Origin: Selaginella tamariscina
Taxonomy: Eukaryota; Streptophyta; Lycopodiopsida; Selaginellales; Selaginellaceae
DNA: 64,000 nucleotides
Direction: 5' to 3'
Assembly (NCBI GenBank): GCA_003024785.1
Contig: PUQB01000271.1
Coordinates: 62,001-126,000 of the forward strand
Each line of letters begins with the position of its first letter. The first letter of the stretch is position 1. Both the position numbers and the translations under genes were made by a program. Positions 21,690 to 35,528 of this stretch are shown in pieces. A model generated the notes under the pieces. That model did no database searches. It was not told the origin of the DNA and worked only from the letters and a program-made list of their open reading frames with translations.

Positions 21690-23205
21690 ATTAACCTGTG
21701 TGTGTGTTATTAATATTCACTTAACTTTACTTTAGACACCGCAGAAGGCTTGTTACGCTCCAGTCTATACTCCTTGTACGGAAGGCGATTCTTCTTCTCC
21801 GTACAGTCCACCAAGTACCTCTTCAACCACAGCTATCAAGGAAGTCCTGCATTGTGCACCGTTGGATTTGTACGTAAAAGGAACATGAACGGACCATAAA
21901 CTGGTTATTTAGCTACTAAACATATATAGCTATTTTCTAAACATAGAGTCAAGCGGGCGGCTTGATTGCCATATGTCATATATTAGATCACAGTAAGACA
22001 CCACACACGTATGCTGAAGCTATAATAGTCAGACCTCAAATCTTCATCCGTATTAAGCTCCGACTCCTTTGAAACAATAACAGAAATGTCTGCAAATATT
22101 TAATACAACACGAGTTGTTACACTTCCACTTTAAAACGGTAATGCACACACACGCACGCACACACACGAGAGAGAGAGAGAGAGAGAGCACCTAAACTCA
22201 TAGACTCGCAAACAGTGCCACCTGCTTCTTCAATAAGCTGCTTCCATTGGGCCTGGAGAAAAGAAAGACAAATAAATCCAGAAACACCTGAGTTACCGTG
22301 TAATTTACATAATCTATATATAAGTGCGTGCGTGCGTCTTTTGTATGTGCGTGCGCGCGTGTTTTTGTATGTGCATGCGCGCGTGTGTTTTTGTGTGTTA
22401 ACTTACTTGAGGTTTGACTTGCGTTTCTCCCATGAACAAGACATGGAGCCATTTGAGGAATGAAGTTTCGCTCTTGGACAATTGTGTCCTAAGTATTCTC
22501 GGCTCCTTTTTCTTTTTCTGACACTTGTAACACTGTATATAAATGCAAAGAAATAATACATATCCATAGACAAAACACATTCAGAAAGCATATAAAATTC
22601 GCATACTGACTTAAAGTTGTTCCTCCATTGCTTAGCTTGTATATATTTTACGTAGATGTGTAGACATGCATGTTTAAATATGTATGTATAGAGTACGAAC
22701 CTTCTCAAGATAGTCGTTATCTGTACGGGGGATTTCCCAACTGGGTTCACGCTCAGGTTCTCGAGTTGTATAGTTGCACTTGCTCCATTCAGAGATGTAT
22801 CCTTTGCAAGAATACCATCCCTTGTCGTATACAATTGGTCCCTTGCATTGTGAGCAGCATTTTAAAGGCCCAAACACCATTCCATCAGCACTATAAAACA
22901 ATATACATTCATGTCCGTAAGAACCATGTGTGTGTACGTGTTCTGTATACATATGCACATACATGAAATACTCTGTAATATATTTGTATAGATACTACTA
23001 TATGAGATACTAAAAAAAAAATACTATATGCCTAATAATCAGTTTACTTATAGCATATACAACAATATATTATAGCATAGGATATATATATACATGCGCA
23101 CACACACACACCATACCCACACATATGCTATGTGTGTGTGTGTTCTCACCAGAGAACCCAAAGATCGTTCTCAAAACCAGAAGAAACCCCACCATTCATC
23201 TACAG
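21690..23205 (-). pseudogene. PARP1: PARP1 gene fragment, copy D1 (-)
   Basis: Inverted copy. From right to left: first PADR1 exon near 23,150-23,200, PADR1 exon 22,700-22,890, BRCT exons near 22,400-22,530, 22,200-22,256, 22,010-22,090 and 21,735-21,870. The regulatory-domain exons are missing because the palindrome junction falls in the preceding intron. In the 21,735-21,870 exon the LIAVVEERYL region has a two-base shortening (CCTCTTCAACC against CCTCTCTTCAACC elsewhere). Confidence 0.8.
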
Positions 23206-23306
23206 AAGACATTAGTATGATAAGTCATCCTACTTATATTTTATATGTCACACATATATACACGTAGACATAGATATGTGTGTATTGTGTATATAAAGAT
23301 CACTAT

Positions 23307-23666
23307 ATCTCAAGAACGTGACAAGTGCAACCACCCCACTATGAACAAGAAAACAAGCACACTGAAGAATTATATATTTGTTCCATTTAGCGTTGCTTCC
23401 GTCCATCTTTGGGAACGACGGGGACAACGCTTTCTCTCTTGCCTTGGTGTCTCTTGCCTTGGGGTATCCGTCACAGGCGGATTTTCTGTCTCTTGCATCA
23501 TCAAGTAGTTGGATTCCATTTGAGCGTCTCGTTTCTTCTGGGCTAATTGGACTATCCGTTGGTGTTGCAAGTAATCCATCGTATAGAATTCCTGAGTGAG
23601 GTGAGCTGGGCCACATTGAGCTTGAAAATCTGTGCTCCTCCACTGGTTCGAAGTAATCTGTGCCAT
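23307..23666 (-). pseudogene. Unknown 'MAQITS' cassette, copy D1 (-)
   Basis: Starts MAQITSNQWR at 23,666 on the minus strand. It keeps the middle segment and basic patch but loses frame before the hydrophobic C-terminus, which is readable in another frame (CFLVHSGVVALVTFLRY-like reading near 23,310). A short duplication gives the partial repeat PRQETPRQE. It pairs with copy B in the palindrome. Confidence 0.5.
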
Positions 23667-24104
23667 TGAGATTTCTTCTTGAACAAGGCCCTAATTGCAT
23701 GCCATTATGACTGTGTGTATATGTCCTTCTACCCCATTATGCATCTACATTCATGGATGTAATCTATGTGATCCATGCAAGAAAACACACACACACAGCG
23801 GCTTACCTGAAAATAGCAGAAATCACATAAATTCATGGAAATTGTGGAATCCGCTGGCAAATTTGCTTAGAATCGGAAGCGATCGAATAGGCCGTCCTAG
23901 CCAAGCCTTAAGCAAAAACATGAAAGATATATCTATAATCGATTTTTTTGACACGTGGCACACAATCTAGTGTTAAAGTCGAAATTAATTTATACGTTGT
24001 AAGATATTGTATATATGTAAAATAACTGTATATACGCGTATGTATATAGTGCACATGGAGTGGTGATCTGGCCCCATGAGTCAGTGCCACATGTCACATG
24101 TATG

Positions 24105-26285
24105 CCACATGGCAGAAGGCCTCATGTATATAAGTAGGTTTTTGAGCTGAATAAAGTATCACGTTTGTGCATTTATTATTTGTTCTTACATTAATGGAAA
24201 AGTTAGGTATTTTTTATGTTCTGCCTCTTCTCTTTCTTGTTTTCATGACGATGAATTTGAAGATGACTTTTAATATTATTGCGACTGCTATTGATGTACA
24301 AATTAAGTTATTGGAGCGCTTTGTTAAGGGTCTGTCCTTTTGTTTCCCGTCTGAGCCTTCTGCGGGGGATTTACTTCTAATACTCCTTTGTCGTCTTCAC
24401 ATGCCATAAAGTTGAAGGTTCGAACTTGATCTTTTATGGTGATTCAGGAAATGATGTTTATTACTGGTTTGATTATTTCTAAGTTATTATTTGTTATCAT
24501 GAGTGGGATGAGGCGCTTGTGCTCTCAAAGAATTCCCTATATATGTGGAGGGGCCAACGCTCAAATGATATAATGGATTGGTTGTGGAGATTCAAATTAA
24601 TAATAATCGGTTGATGGAATGTCTTAAATGCACGTTTGACAAAGTTGAGGACTCAGACGATGCTTTTTAACAATTGCATGCAATACAAAAACATCTTGGT
24701 GAGTCTGTTATGTAGTTCAATGGATTTAGTCCAATGTGCAAATCCTAATATGCATGAGCCTGTTAAGCTCGATATGTTATGGCTGATTATGTGACCCGAA
24801 CTCATTCGATTCATTCGGGACCTTCGTCCTACCATATTGGACGAAGCTTTTGCACTAGTTCAACGATTTAAGTTGGTGCTTGGTCCCCTTGGGTTATTTG
24901 CTCCTCCCATTCATCACTACACATGTGTCAACATGACAAGCCCTTCATGGTCGACCTCTTGCACATGGGCCACCTCGGGGCCAACCTTGTGGACCACCTC
25001 CACGAAATCCTCTTGTATTTGCTCCAGTTCTTGTCCATGATGGTCGAAATTCACATGTTCGTGACATGAGGAATCAAAATAATGCGGGTCAACCCAATCA
25101 AGTTCATTGTTGGGCATGTTGGACCTAGACATACTTGGTGGGCATATGATGTGTATCCTAATTGACGTCCACCACATCCAAGTTGGCGCCATATATTCTA
25201 GATAGTGTACCTATGGCAACCATATATGTCTGATGATGAGCTTTTAGATGATGAAGCCTCGGGAAACTAGTAATTGTACGAGCGACGAAGGGATCCCATG
25301 CGATAAACACTTCACCTTCATGCGTTTTCTGTTATACATATCAATGATTGCAAGTTTTACCAGATTATTTAATTTTCACATTTACTACACAAGTGAATGA
25401 TCTTTTAGTCACAGTGCTAGCGGATACATGATCCGGTATGTCTTCAGTAACTACCTCTCTGGTGCATCAATGCTCGTTACCCTTAAGACATAGATAAGGT
25501 CTCACACATTTTATACAGTAATGGGTAGTCTCATGCAATATCAATCATAGTACACCACTTCAACTACGCTAATTATGGGTGACAACAATAAGTTATCATC
25601 TAGGTCTCTTAGGATTGTCCCTTCCCAGGTTTTCGACATTATTTTGGGATATGATTAATTAAAGTAATCGAAAGGTATGTGTGATTTTTCACTCTCTCCT
25701 TCAGTACTATACTTGGAGTTTGTGTCTTTACAGTCTGTTCCTTTACATTCAAAAAAGCTTGTTGCTATTTATATCATGCATACAGCTCCTCTAATTTGGT
25801 GGTGTTTGTCCCAAAAAGTTCAAATACTTGATCTGTTATTTAAGCATCAAGCACAATGAATCAAACAACATAAGTAGTAGTATGTAGATTTCTTCAAATT
25901 TGATTTGTTCCAAGGTGCGCGGGTGAAGATTTAACACTATATACTCACTAGCACTGCAAAGCCTTTTAAGGTGCTAGTTCAACGCAGGTCACCAAAAGAG
26001 TTATCGGTCATGCACACAATTAAGTAGGTGTGTCGTTCATCACAGAGTCCATAGGCATGCAAACCTCATTTAGTTCCTTATGTGAATTACCAACTCCTTA
26101 ACAATGTTATCATCAAGGACGTTTATCTACTTCCAAACTTTACCAATTTATTATATTAATTAAGTCAGAATTGATGGTTTACTAAGTTGGATTTAGCATC
26201 AGGGATTGGCATGTTCATATGGCTAAGGAGAAAACGGTTTCATTTGGTCTTTATAAGTTTGTGGTCGTGCTGTTTAATTCATACA
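24105..26285 (+). mobile_element. Truncated Ty3/gypsy retrotransposon, copy D (+)
   Basis: The easiest copy to read. TATA box GTATATAAGTAG at about 24,126 and an AATAAAG signal shortly after. First ORF from about 24,194 (MEKLGIFYVLPLLFL). Gag-like signatures WNGL-type at about 24,550 and LRPTILDEAFAL at about 24,825-24,860. A possible CCHC remnant (CWAC) near 25,110, a protease-like VFDIILGYD at about 25,635, then RT start: NNVIIKDVYLLPNF at about 26,100 and TKLDLASG at about 26,180, with readable sequence to about 26,280. The gag-PR-RT order fits the Ty3/gypsy class. Stops are common, and no integrase or second LTR is seen. Confidence 0.78.
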
Positions 26286-27723
26286 AATATGTATATATAA
26301 ATTGCAGAAACCTACAAATTATTTAAAAACTATATTGAACTCATTCTATTTAAATTGTTAAACTTAAAGTATAACATAAAATATTATTTTTATCTAGTTC
26401 TAAGAATTTTCTCAAATTTATTTTCCTGTAACGTGTGCGTGCGTAATGTATCATCTTTCATACATCTAGTGTAATCTATATATTATACGTTATGGAGTAT
26501 ATAATCACCATACACGCTGTGAGACGTGATCAAGCAGAATTTTCATTTTAATGAAGACAGTTTTAAATTGCTAAAACCTCAAATATATCACAAAACATTA
26601 GGTTTTTATTTGCATTTAATTAATATTAAAAATTTAAGTTTAATAAACACCAGATACTATAAATTTTTAACTTTTAATGTTACTATCAACGTATACGTTG
26701 TACTAGAAGACACGGGATATAGGTGCATAAATATTCAAGTATTATATCATATTTTTTCAGAATTTAACTATTTTTTTTAATTATAAGATATACCAAGCAG
26801 TCAAAGCTTTAAATTTGAGTACATAGTGAAATTTATTTTTCAGCTTATTTATTAATTTATTAATGGTATATATTAAAAGTAAAAAGTAAAAAGTCCCATA
26901 TTCACATGTTGTAGTTATTTCAGAATTTAAATAACTTTATTTTAAATATAAATAGTTATGCATTACTCGCGGTTTAGTCTAACTAAATGAATCAATAGAA
27001 CTTAGCCATGATTAAATTAAACTGTACAATATGGAACTATTAGTATAAATACACATGTATTTATTTACATGTGATTTTATCGTTGTACAGACGTATATAC
27101 TTGTAATCTTTAATATATACGTTTGTTTATACACATGCATACCACATATGACTATATTTGTATAAACATACACGTATATGTATGTGCATGTCATATATGT
27201 ATGTTATATGTATAAGAATTTATGAGTAAATTCTTTTAAGCAATAAGTTAATGTGTTATTGCTTTCTTGATCAATAAATACAGGAATATTTATTCATTGT
27301 GTATAGACACATGTATTCATGCATATATAAATAGATAGATAGATAGATAGATATTTCTGTAATGTGTGTGTGTCTGTATAGTAATGGTGTATAATTTAGT
27401 GAATAATATGTTGAAATAACATACCATGTACATCTCCGCATTATATACTGTAAATATTTAATCTATTTCAGACGCAAGTTTCATTTTGAATCAGAGTTAA
27501 TATTTTATCATTTTCAATTTAATTTTGAAATATATGAATTCATATATTACACTGTATATACACACAAATATATGCATGTAGACCTTATGTGTATACATAC
27601 ATATACTATGCAATATATAAGGGGAATGCTTTTGCTGTAATGTCTATACAACAAATAGTTTAACCATGACTAGAATGCCATAATCGGTTTAAGCATGATC
27701 AGAGGAAATAATTATATCACGTC

Positions 27724-27756
<33 letters not shown>

Positions 27757-28009
27757 TCACACACACACACATTCATGTATACTTAACCATGATTAGATGG
27801 AATCACTCCACTTCAACAGCTCTGATTCATTTAAGACAGGTAAACAATTAAAACATTAATTGTGTGTGAGAGAGAGAGAGAGAGCTATGTACACATATGT
27901 GTGTGATGTAGATGTGTGTGGAGCTTATTACGAATATACGAGACTATGATATGATATAATATATATTACAAATCTAAGTTTTCTTAATAGCGTAAATCAT
28001 TCATAAATA
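26286..28009. other. AT-rich filler, right arm
   Basis: Inverted equivalent of 271-2,284. Contains (GATA)n near 27,330 and a (CT)n(CA)n tract near 27,724-27,770. No gene is seen. Confidence 0.65.
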
Positions 28010-28090
28010 TGTCAGGTGTGGGATTTGAACCCACGCTCTTTCAAACCAGAACCTTAATCTGGCGCCTTAGACTAACTCGGCCACTCTTTA
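28010..28090 (-). tRNA. Degenerate tRNA-Leu(AAG), pseudogene, copy D
   Basis: Minus-strand copy of the dead tRNA at 190 and 12,959, with the same anticodon loop and unpaired acceptor stem. It carries the GAGTGGCCG variant of copy A rather than the variant of its palindrome partner B. Confidence 0.8.
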
Positions 28091-30817
28091 CATATTAACT
28101 TTGTACACACATCTTTACACACACACACACACACATATTATTAATATCATTAAGTAAATAACTAATGCATTTACATAAATAAGGATACATATATAGTTGC
28201 ATAAGTGGATATGTATAGTATGTGTGCATATGTGTATACTTTTAAATTAGAAAAAATGTTATTACTATTAGTTAATTTTAATTAATAATATATTGTAGTG
28301 ATTTAGATAATAGAAAATGGTAATCTTATATACATACGCTCATATATGTATACAAACTTGATAGTATAATTAAGTTTATTTAATTGCATTTTCTTAAATA
28401 TAATAAGGCTATAAATTTCAATATATATTCATGAATATAATTTTTCATAACAAGTTTAATAGCATCACACCAGCAATTTTAGTTATTTAATTAACATTTT
28501 TTAATATTAAAGGAATATTCTTTAGAATAATATATATTTAAAGAAAGAATATTTTTTAAATGTATGTTTAAAGACAAAATATTATTTAGGACATTCTATT
28601 TTTATAATTGACTCTTTAATAAATTATAGCATTGGTGGACGGAAAATTAATAATATTATAAAAGTAAAAGGTATTAAATTATATAATATATTATATTTAA
28701 GATTGTATAAGCCTAATATAAAAATTATTAAAGAACATGAGAGGTACATTATATAAATATATATGTTGTTATTAAAATATTAATATTTAAATATAACATT
28801 AATTAAAAATTTGTAATAATAATAATATATATATATATACAAAATCCTATATGGTCAATCTTCCATATCTTTTTATAACTTTATATAGTTAGTGAAACAA
28901 TTTGTTATTATTATTAAAGAGTTAATTGTAATTATGAATAATAAATATACTATATTTTGTAATTGCTTTCAACTTTAAAAAACATATATTCTTTTACAAT
29001 TTTGTTAATTATGACTTTATTAATGCTTATTAGTATCCATTCATATTGAATTATTTAACATTTATAAAACATACTATTAAAAAACCATATTTTTTCTAGG
29101 TATCCATTGCCTTTCGTTCTTTTTTTTATGTTACTTTTTTTACGGTTTAAACCATGCAACCTTTTTGTGATGACTTCAATTTGACCCATCTAAGTAGATT
29201 GGTTATATGATACATTTAAAGTAATGAAAATAATCATCAATTTTTAAAGATACTTACAATAATTAAAGTATGATTTAGGTTTTTGATTCTTTTGTTCAAC
29301 ACAAAGTGTGAGGTTTGTATTTTTACATTATTATTAATTTCTATATTTATTGATGTGGTTTTAAACCAGGTAAGTGCATTTATTCATTTTATAAAGTTAG
29401 ACGTCTTGTTAAATAATACATCGATATTCTTACGAGTGTGATCAACTAACTACAAGGAAATTGAGCGTGATTGTCTCGAACACACCTTTGTTAATAAGCA
29501 TTGACAAATATGCTAGTATGTATCTAGAAAATAAAAGTAATTATGATCTTAAAAGCCTTAATTAAAATAATTTACTAATTAATTTCTTATTATATTAATT
29601 TTATATGTTATTTGAATTCATAACTAAAAAATATTAAGTTAGCTTCAAATAAGAAATGGGCTACCTTTGAAAAATTTGAATTCTACGACATTGCATAAAT
29701 ATTTATAATAAACTTCAGATTACAACAGTAAACTTGTGCCCATATACGCGTATACACATTGTTACATCCATTTATATACATGCATAAGCACGTCTATATT
29801 TATGTGCATGTGTATATCTGCATGTAGAGAACTCTACTTTATACATTCTCATGCATACATACGTAATGTGTATGTGTATATGTGTGTGTGTGTCTGTGTT
29901 CTCTTAGTCTACAAAGTAATAAGCTTTGTAACAGTGTATATAACCTTATTTTTCAGTGAAACAGTTAATTAATATAGCTTGACATATGTATTATAATTTG
30001 TGCATAGTATACTATATATATTTAATTTACTTGAAATATTATGGATTGTTTTTATAAATTTTACTGATGTGTTAAGTGGATCAAAATAAACTTGTTAGGA
30101 AAAGTGCTTATAAAACTAATGTACTTGAACCAGTCGACAGTGGTAGCAGTTTATATTACTATTTATTAAATTATAATATATATATATATATATTTCAAAC
30201 TAAATTTTATATATATATTTAACAAGTTTTCTTATATTAGTTTAATTCAATTTATAATGAACTCTACGTTCATGAGGTGTGTTATAATATACACCTAGAA
30301 AACTCTATTCTTTATTTATTTAAAAAATTGAATTTTATTTTTTTTAGTATTTTGTATAAATTTTTTAACAAAATTAAAAACATGTGTTTTCTGTATTCAC
30401 AATCGCAAGATTTAATAAAAATTTAGTTTTAAGTTATATTAGCTTGAACTAATACTTATCTAATCAGACTTAATAATTCTTCTTCTAATCATTATATCAT
30501 TCTATAGTCAACCAAACCTTGCAAAATATTATTATAGTTATACTCTATAATCTAATCTAAATAATAAAAATCAGTTTAATAAAAGCTAACATATATGTTA
30601 TGCACACATATTTAATAATTTAAATAAACTTAGCTATACACATACACACATACATTGTCGTGTATCATAAGAGAACTGTATATATGTAGAAGTAAATTAC
30701 TGTGGTATAATCTATATAGTATACGTTATAGATATTTAATTTATGTATTGGGTATAAGCTGGTGTATAACATACATGCATATAGTTCATACACGCTGTAA
30801 CTTCACTATATAAATAA

Positions 30818-30857
<40 letters not shown>

Positions 30858-32689
30858 TATCTATCTATCTATCTATCTATCTATATATTTTCCAGATGTA
30901 TAAACTGCATAAAATATACTATAGATGCATAAAATAGACTTTAATGTTCAAATACATGTACAAGAAAACAGTTTAAAATTTTAACATTTAAATTAATTAA
31001 TTAAAATAAAAATAAAATTTTTATATTTTTTATTAATTTGACTGAGAGTGAATTTATATGCCATAATTTAATTATGAATTTATTCTAGTAATGTAAATAT
31101 AAATATAACTAATATGTTAAATACATATTGATATTTTATAATAAACTTGAGGTAAAACTAAATTCGACAATAGTAATTCATATTATGATTGTTTAATTTT
31201 GAATATGTTTATATTCGTATATGTAAAGATTTAATAACAATTTCTTAAAACATATGTATATATCACAAAATGCATTTATATTTAAAGCTTAGTAATTATG
31301 TTCAATTAAAACATTAAAATGATTGTTTGTGTTTATTAAATTTGCTATCAATTTCACATCATACGAAGATATATTTAGCTAATGTTTAATGTATATTTAA
31401 TCAGACTTGCAGAACTCTTATTATAATCATTATATCATTCCATAGTCAAACCATACAAAATATAAAAATCACATATTATAATTACACAGTTTAATCAAGC
31501 TTAAATAATAAAGAATATTTATATAGTTTGTGGTAAAAGCTAACTAAATTAACTAAAATGGGTTCTAGCATGTACGATCACGTCTATATGCATGTACATG
31601 TATGTGTATATATGTACGTATGTATGTACGTATGCACAATTCCATACTAAAAAAATTCAAATAAAGCATGCGAAATGTGTGTGTGTGAGAGAGAGAATCC
31701 AAGTTTCCATTGTATATATACATCCTGTAACGTATGTATGTATGCTTCCGTTATAGTACTGGTGTATAATATAATTTTTAATGTTAATATAAATGATTCT
31801 CTGTTAACTAATATATAGTTCATTTAAAAAGATTTAAACTTGAAATCTAAAAAAATTATATATAAAAATTTCACATTTTAACTTATGCAAGTTACTTAAT
31901 TTCAATATTAGCAAGCATGTGTTATTTAAACAAACGTATATATGGTCCTACTCAGCTCACATGGACTTGTGTACTTTTGGGTAATTATGCATTACAATAT
32001 ATATAATACCATCGTTCAAAAAAAGTAAGAATACAATATAAATTTTGATACACAGTTGAGAACATATGAATCTAATTCAGAAATAAATAAAATAAATTCC
32101 TCTTAAAAAGAAAAAAATCAATATTAAATATTTTAAATCTTATGCATATAGAATAAAAAGATATTGAATGACATGCTGCTCAAATAAATAGTTTTTTTTC
32201 CCATATATGCACATATAATATCATTAAACATTTGGCTTTTTAATTCATCGAAATAAGATCTTCTAATTTTATTGTGAAGTACAATTGATACTTCAATAAT
32301 TTATATTTACGCGGATTAAATTTTGATAAAGAGTTATGATATTATAATTTTTTTTATTAATTTATATTTCCTTTTATCAGTGTTAATACATAAAAAATTA
32401 GAAGGAATGAGAAAAAGGTATGAAACAATTTCACTAATCTACATAATAATATATAAACATATTTTGAATTAAGTATTTTTTAGTAAAACATATGTAAGTC
32501 ACTTTAATGATGTATTAAATTTTTTTAATTTTTTAAATAGGTATTGCTTATACACGCATTTAAGCACGCATACTAAACTTTTAATTATGTAAATTAACTG
32601 TTTTTTTTAGTAAATTCTCACTTTCTCACTCTTACAAATGCAGTCACACACACATTTATCTTGAACTCGTTAAAAAATTAATAATAATA
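28091..32689. other. AT-rich non-coding block, right arm
   Basis: Mirror of the left-arm block at 8,896-12,690. It includes a (GT)n(CTAT)n compound microsatellite at 30,821-30,884. A segment of about 280 bp at 29,075-29,365 is absent from the left arm and has GGTTTAAACC-like motifs near 29,143 and 29,354. No gene is seen. Confidence 0.6.
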
Positions 32690-32960
32690 ATAGAGATTTT
32701 CCGTCTCTTGCATATTAATAAGTAGTTGGATTTCATTTGAGCGTCTCGTTTCTCCTGGGCTAATTGACTATCCGTTGGTGTTGCAAATAATCCATCGTAT
32801 AGAATTCCTGAGTGAGGTGAGGTGGGCCACATTGAGCTTGAAAATCTGTGCTCCTCCACTAGCTCGAAATAATCTGTGCCATTGAGATCTCTTCTTGAAC
32901 GAGGCCCTAGTTGCATGCCATTGCAACTGTGTGTATGTCCTTCTGCCCCATTATGCATCT
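32690..32960 (-). pseudogene. Unknown 'MAQITS' cassette, truncated copy D' (-)
   Basis: Mirror partner of 8,395-8,745. It retains the start region and middle segment up to the ETENxx block, then joins AT-rich sequence. Its leader with G-box-like remnant lies at 32,960-33,150. The hydrophobic end is absent. Confidence 0.6.
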
Positions 32961-34620
32961 ACATTCATGGATGTAATCTATGTGATCCATGCAAGAACAC
33001 ACACACACAGCGGCTTACTTGAAAATAGCAAAAATCACATAAATTCATGAAGATGCAAGCCGCTGGCAAATCGGAAGCGATCGAATAGGCCGTCCTAGCC
33101 AAGCCCTAAAAAAACATAAAGATATATCTACAATCGATTTTTCTGACACATGGCGCACATCTAGTGTTAAAGTAAAAAAAAATCAATATTAAATAATTTA
33201 AATCTTATGCATATAGAATAAAAAGATATTTAATGACATGCTGCTCAAATAAATATATATATTTTTTTCCATATATGCACATATAATATCATTAAACATT
33301 TGGCTTTTTAATTCACCGAAATAAATCTTTTAATTTTATTGTGAAGTACAATTGATACTTCAATAATTTATATTTACGTGCATTAGATTTTGATAAAGAG
33401 TTATGATATTATAATTTTTTTATTAATTTATATTTCCTTTATCAATATTAATACATAAGAAATTAGAAGGAATGAGAAAAAGGTGTTATTTCCACCATAT
33501 GAAAATGTATGAAACAATTTCACTAATCTACATAACAATATATAAACATATTTTGAATTAAGTATTTTTTAGTAAAACATATGTAAGTCACTTTAATGAT
33601 GTATTAAATTTTAATTTTGTTTGAATAGGTATTACTTATACACTCATTTAAGCACGCATACTAAACTTTTAATTATGTAAATTAACTTTTTTTTTATAGT
33701 AAATTCTCACTTTCTCACTCTTACAAATGCAGTCACACACATTTATCTTGAACTCGTTAAAAAACTAGTAACAATAATATGTAGGGAAAATTATATTTAT
33801 ACCTTGAAATTTATTATATTATATATACCCCTAAAAATTTTATATTTACATATATAACCCTGAAATTTCAATTTAAACTTCATAAATTTTAAAATTAAAA
33901 ATTAAAAAACATTTTTAAAAAATCAATAAAAATTTATAATTAATTTATATTTTATTACAACCTATTAAACATGTATATCACAATATAATATAATTCTTTT
34001 AAAAAATATTTCATTTTTTACTATGACAATTTTTAACATTTAACACTTAATTATTTCATTTGCAATATACTATGAATTAAAAATATATTTTTAGTTAATA
34101 TTATTATTTTAAAAAGCAAAAAATTACCATTGAAGTTTTATAAGGGCATACAACTTTTAAAAGGGTACATATATAAATATAAAACTTTTAAGAATATATA
34201 TATAAACATGATAAATTTTAGGGATATAAATGTAATTTTCCCTAATATGTATTAATGCAACAAATAATAATATTCTTGGAATTAATGAATAACTAGACAA
34301 TAAAGTATGCCACACTAATGTATTATATAATATGAGAATGACTACTTTAGTTAACGTTAACTTAATGACTTCACTCAGATTACAAAATCATATGCATCAT
34401 GTGTGTGTGTCTGTGTGTGTGAGAGAGAAAAGAAAGTATGATATATGTCTGGGCTTAAATCTTAATCAACTCATCAAAATGATATTGGTAAAAGATAAAT
34501 ATTTGTAACATATAAATGCACCAAGCATATATAGATGTGTTTGTATATAATTTTTAATTTATAATTTACTTCTTAATTCACTTATTTCATATACTATCGT
34601 TAAGAATTTGCTTTTCTTTA

Positions 34621-34685
<65 letters not shown>

Positions 34686-35137
34686 CCACACACACAACAC
34701 ACACACACACGCACCCACACACAATCAACTAACTAACAACTGAAAAAATTTACATGTAAAAAAATGTTCAGCTTATATACACACAAAAAAAAGAGATAAA
34801 ACTCACGTTTACCACTTGTGCTAGAAGCGCACCTACCTCAGCTTAATATGCACATACACAAAACTGTAAGAAAACTTATCCGTATGTGCATACACTCTAC
34901 TTAATGTATGCATGTAAAAGTACACACACACACATACACACACTTATAAACACATATATCAACTGTGTGTGTACGATGTTAAATATACCTGCATAATGAT
35001 ACATAAGTTAACAACATATAAGTACAATATTTTTATGTTGCATCCACAACACACATACACTTGCAAAACATATATTACATTCATTATGTGCACATTATAT
35101 TAGTATATTACTATACTAGTATTAAGTATATTACTAG
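32961..35137. other. Non-coding spacer, right arm
   Basis: Leader of the truncated cassette, then AT-rich sequence, including about 770 bp (33,850-34,620) lost from the left arm but present at 40,375-41,170. A perfect (CT)n tract runs 34,622-34,682. No gene is seen. Confidence 0.6.
34622..34682 (+). repeat. (CT)n microsatellite, about 30 units
   Basis: An uninterrupted CT run of about 60 bp. The forward spacer copy has the complementary GA run at 40,297-40,361. Confidence 0.95.
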
Positions 35138-35392
35138 TCATTGCTCATAAATATATAGTTACTAGTATGCTGAGTGAGGTTTAGGGCTCGAGGGTGAGCA
35201 CAGAAGGATGCTCCGATGAAGTCTTCACTAAAGAATAACATGTTACTCTCTGGCACGATTATAACGAATTTAATTACTATACATATGTTAGTTCAGAACT
35301 TTAGATAACACGTCCTCAAGCCCTAAACCCCACTCCTATTAGAAATCAAATAAAAATAAGCATTCTAGTAACTATATATTCATGAGCAATGC
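35138..35392 (-). repeat. Inverted-repeat hairpin over last PARP1 exon, D2
   Basis: Same foldback as at 19,676-19,968, slightly shortened between arms and with parts of the left arm deleted (the AAAATAAAAG piece). Confidence 0.75.
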
Positions 35393-35474
35393 CCTTGCTG
35401 ACCACAACCATCGCACATAATATACACTCATTCTAATGCATGTGTCCGTATGTGTGTGTGTCTCTCTCTCTCTC

Positions 35475-35528
<54 letters not shown>

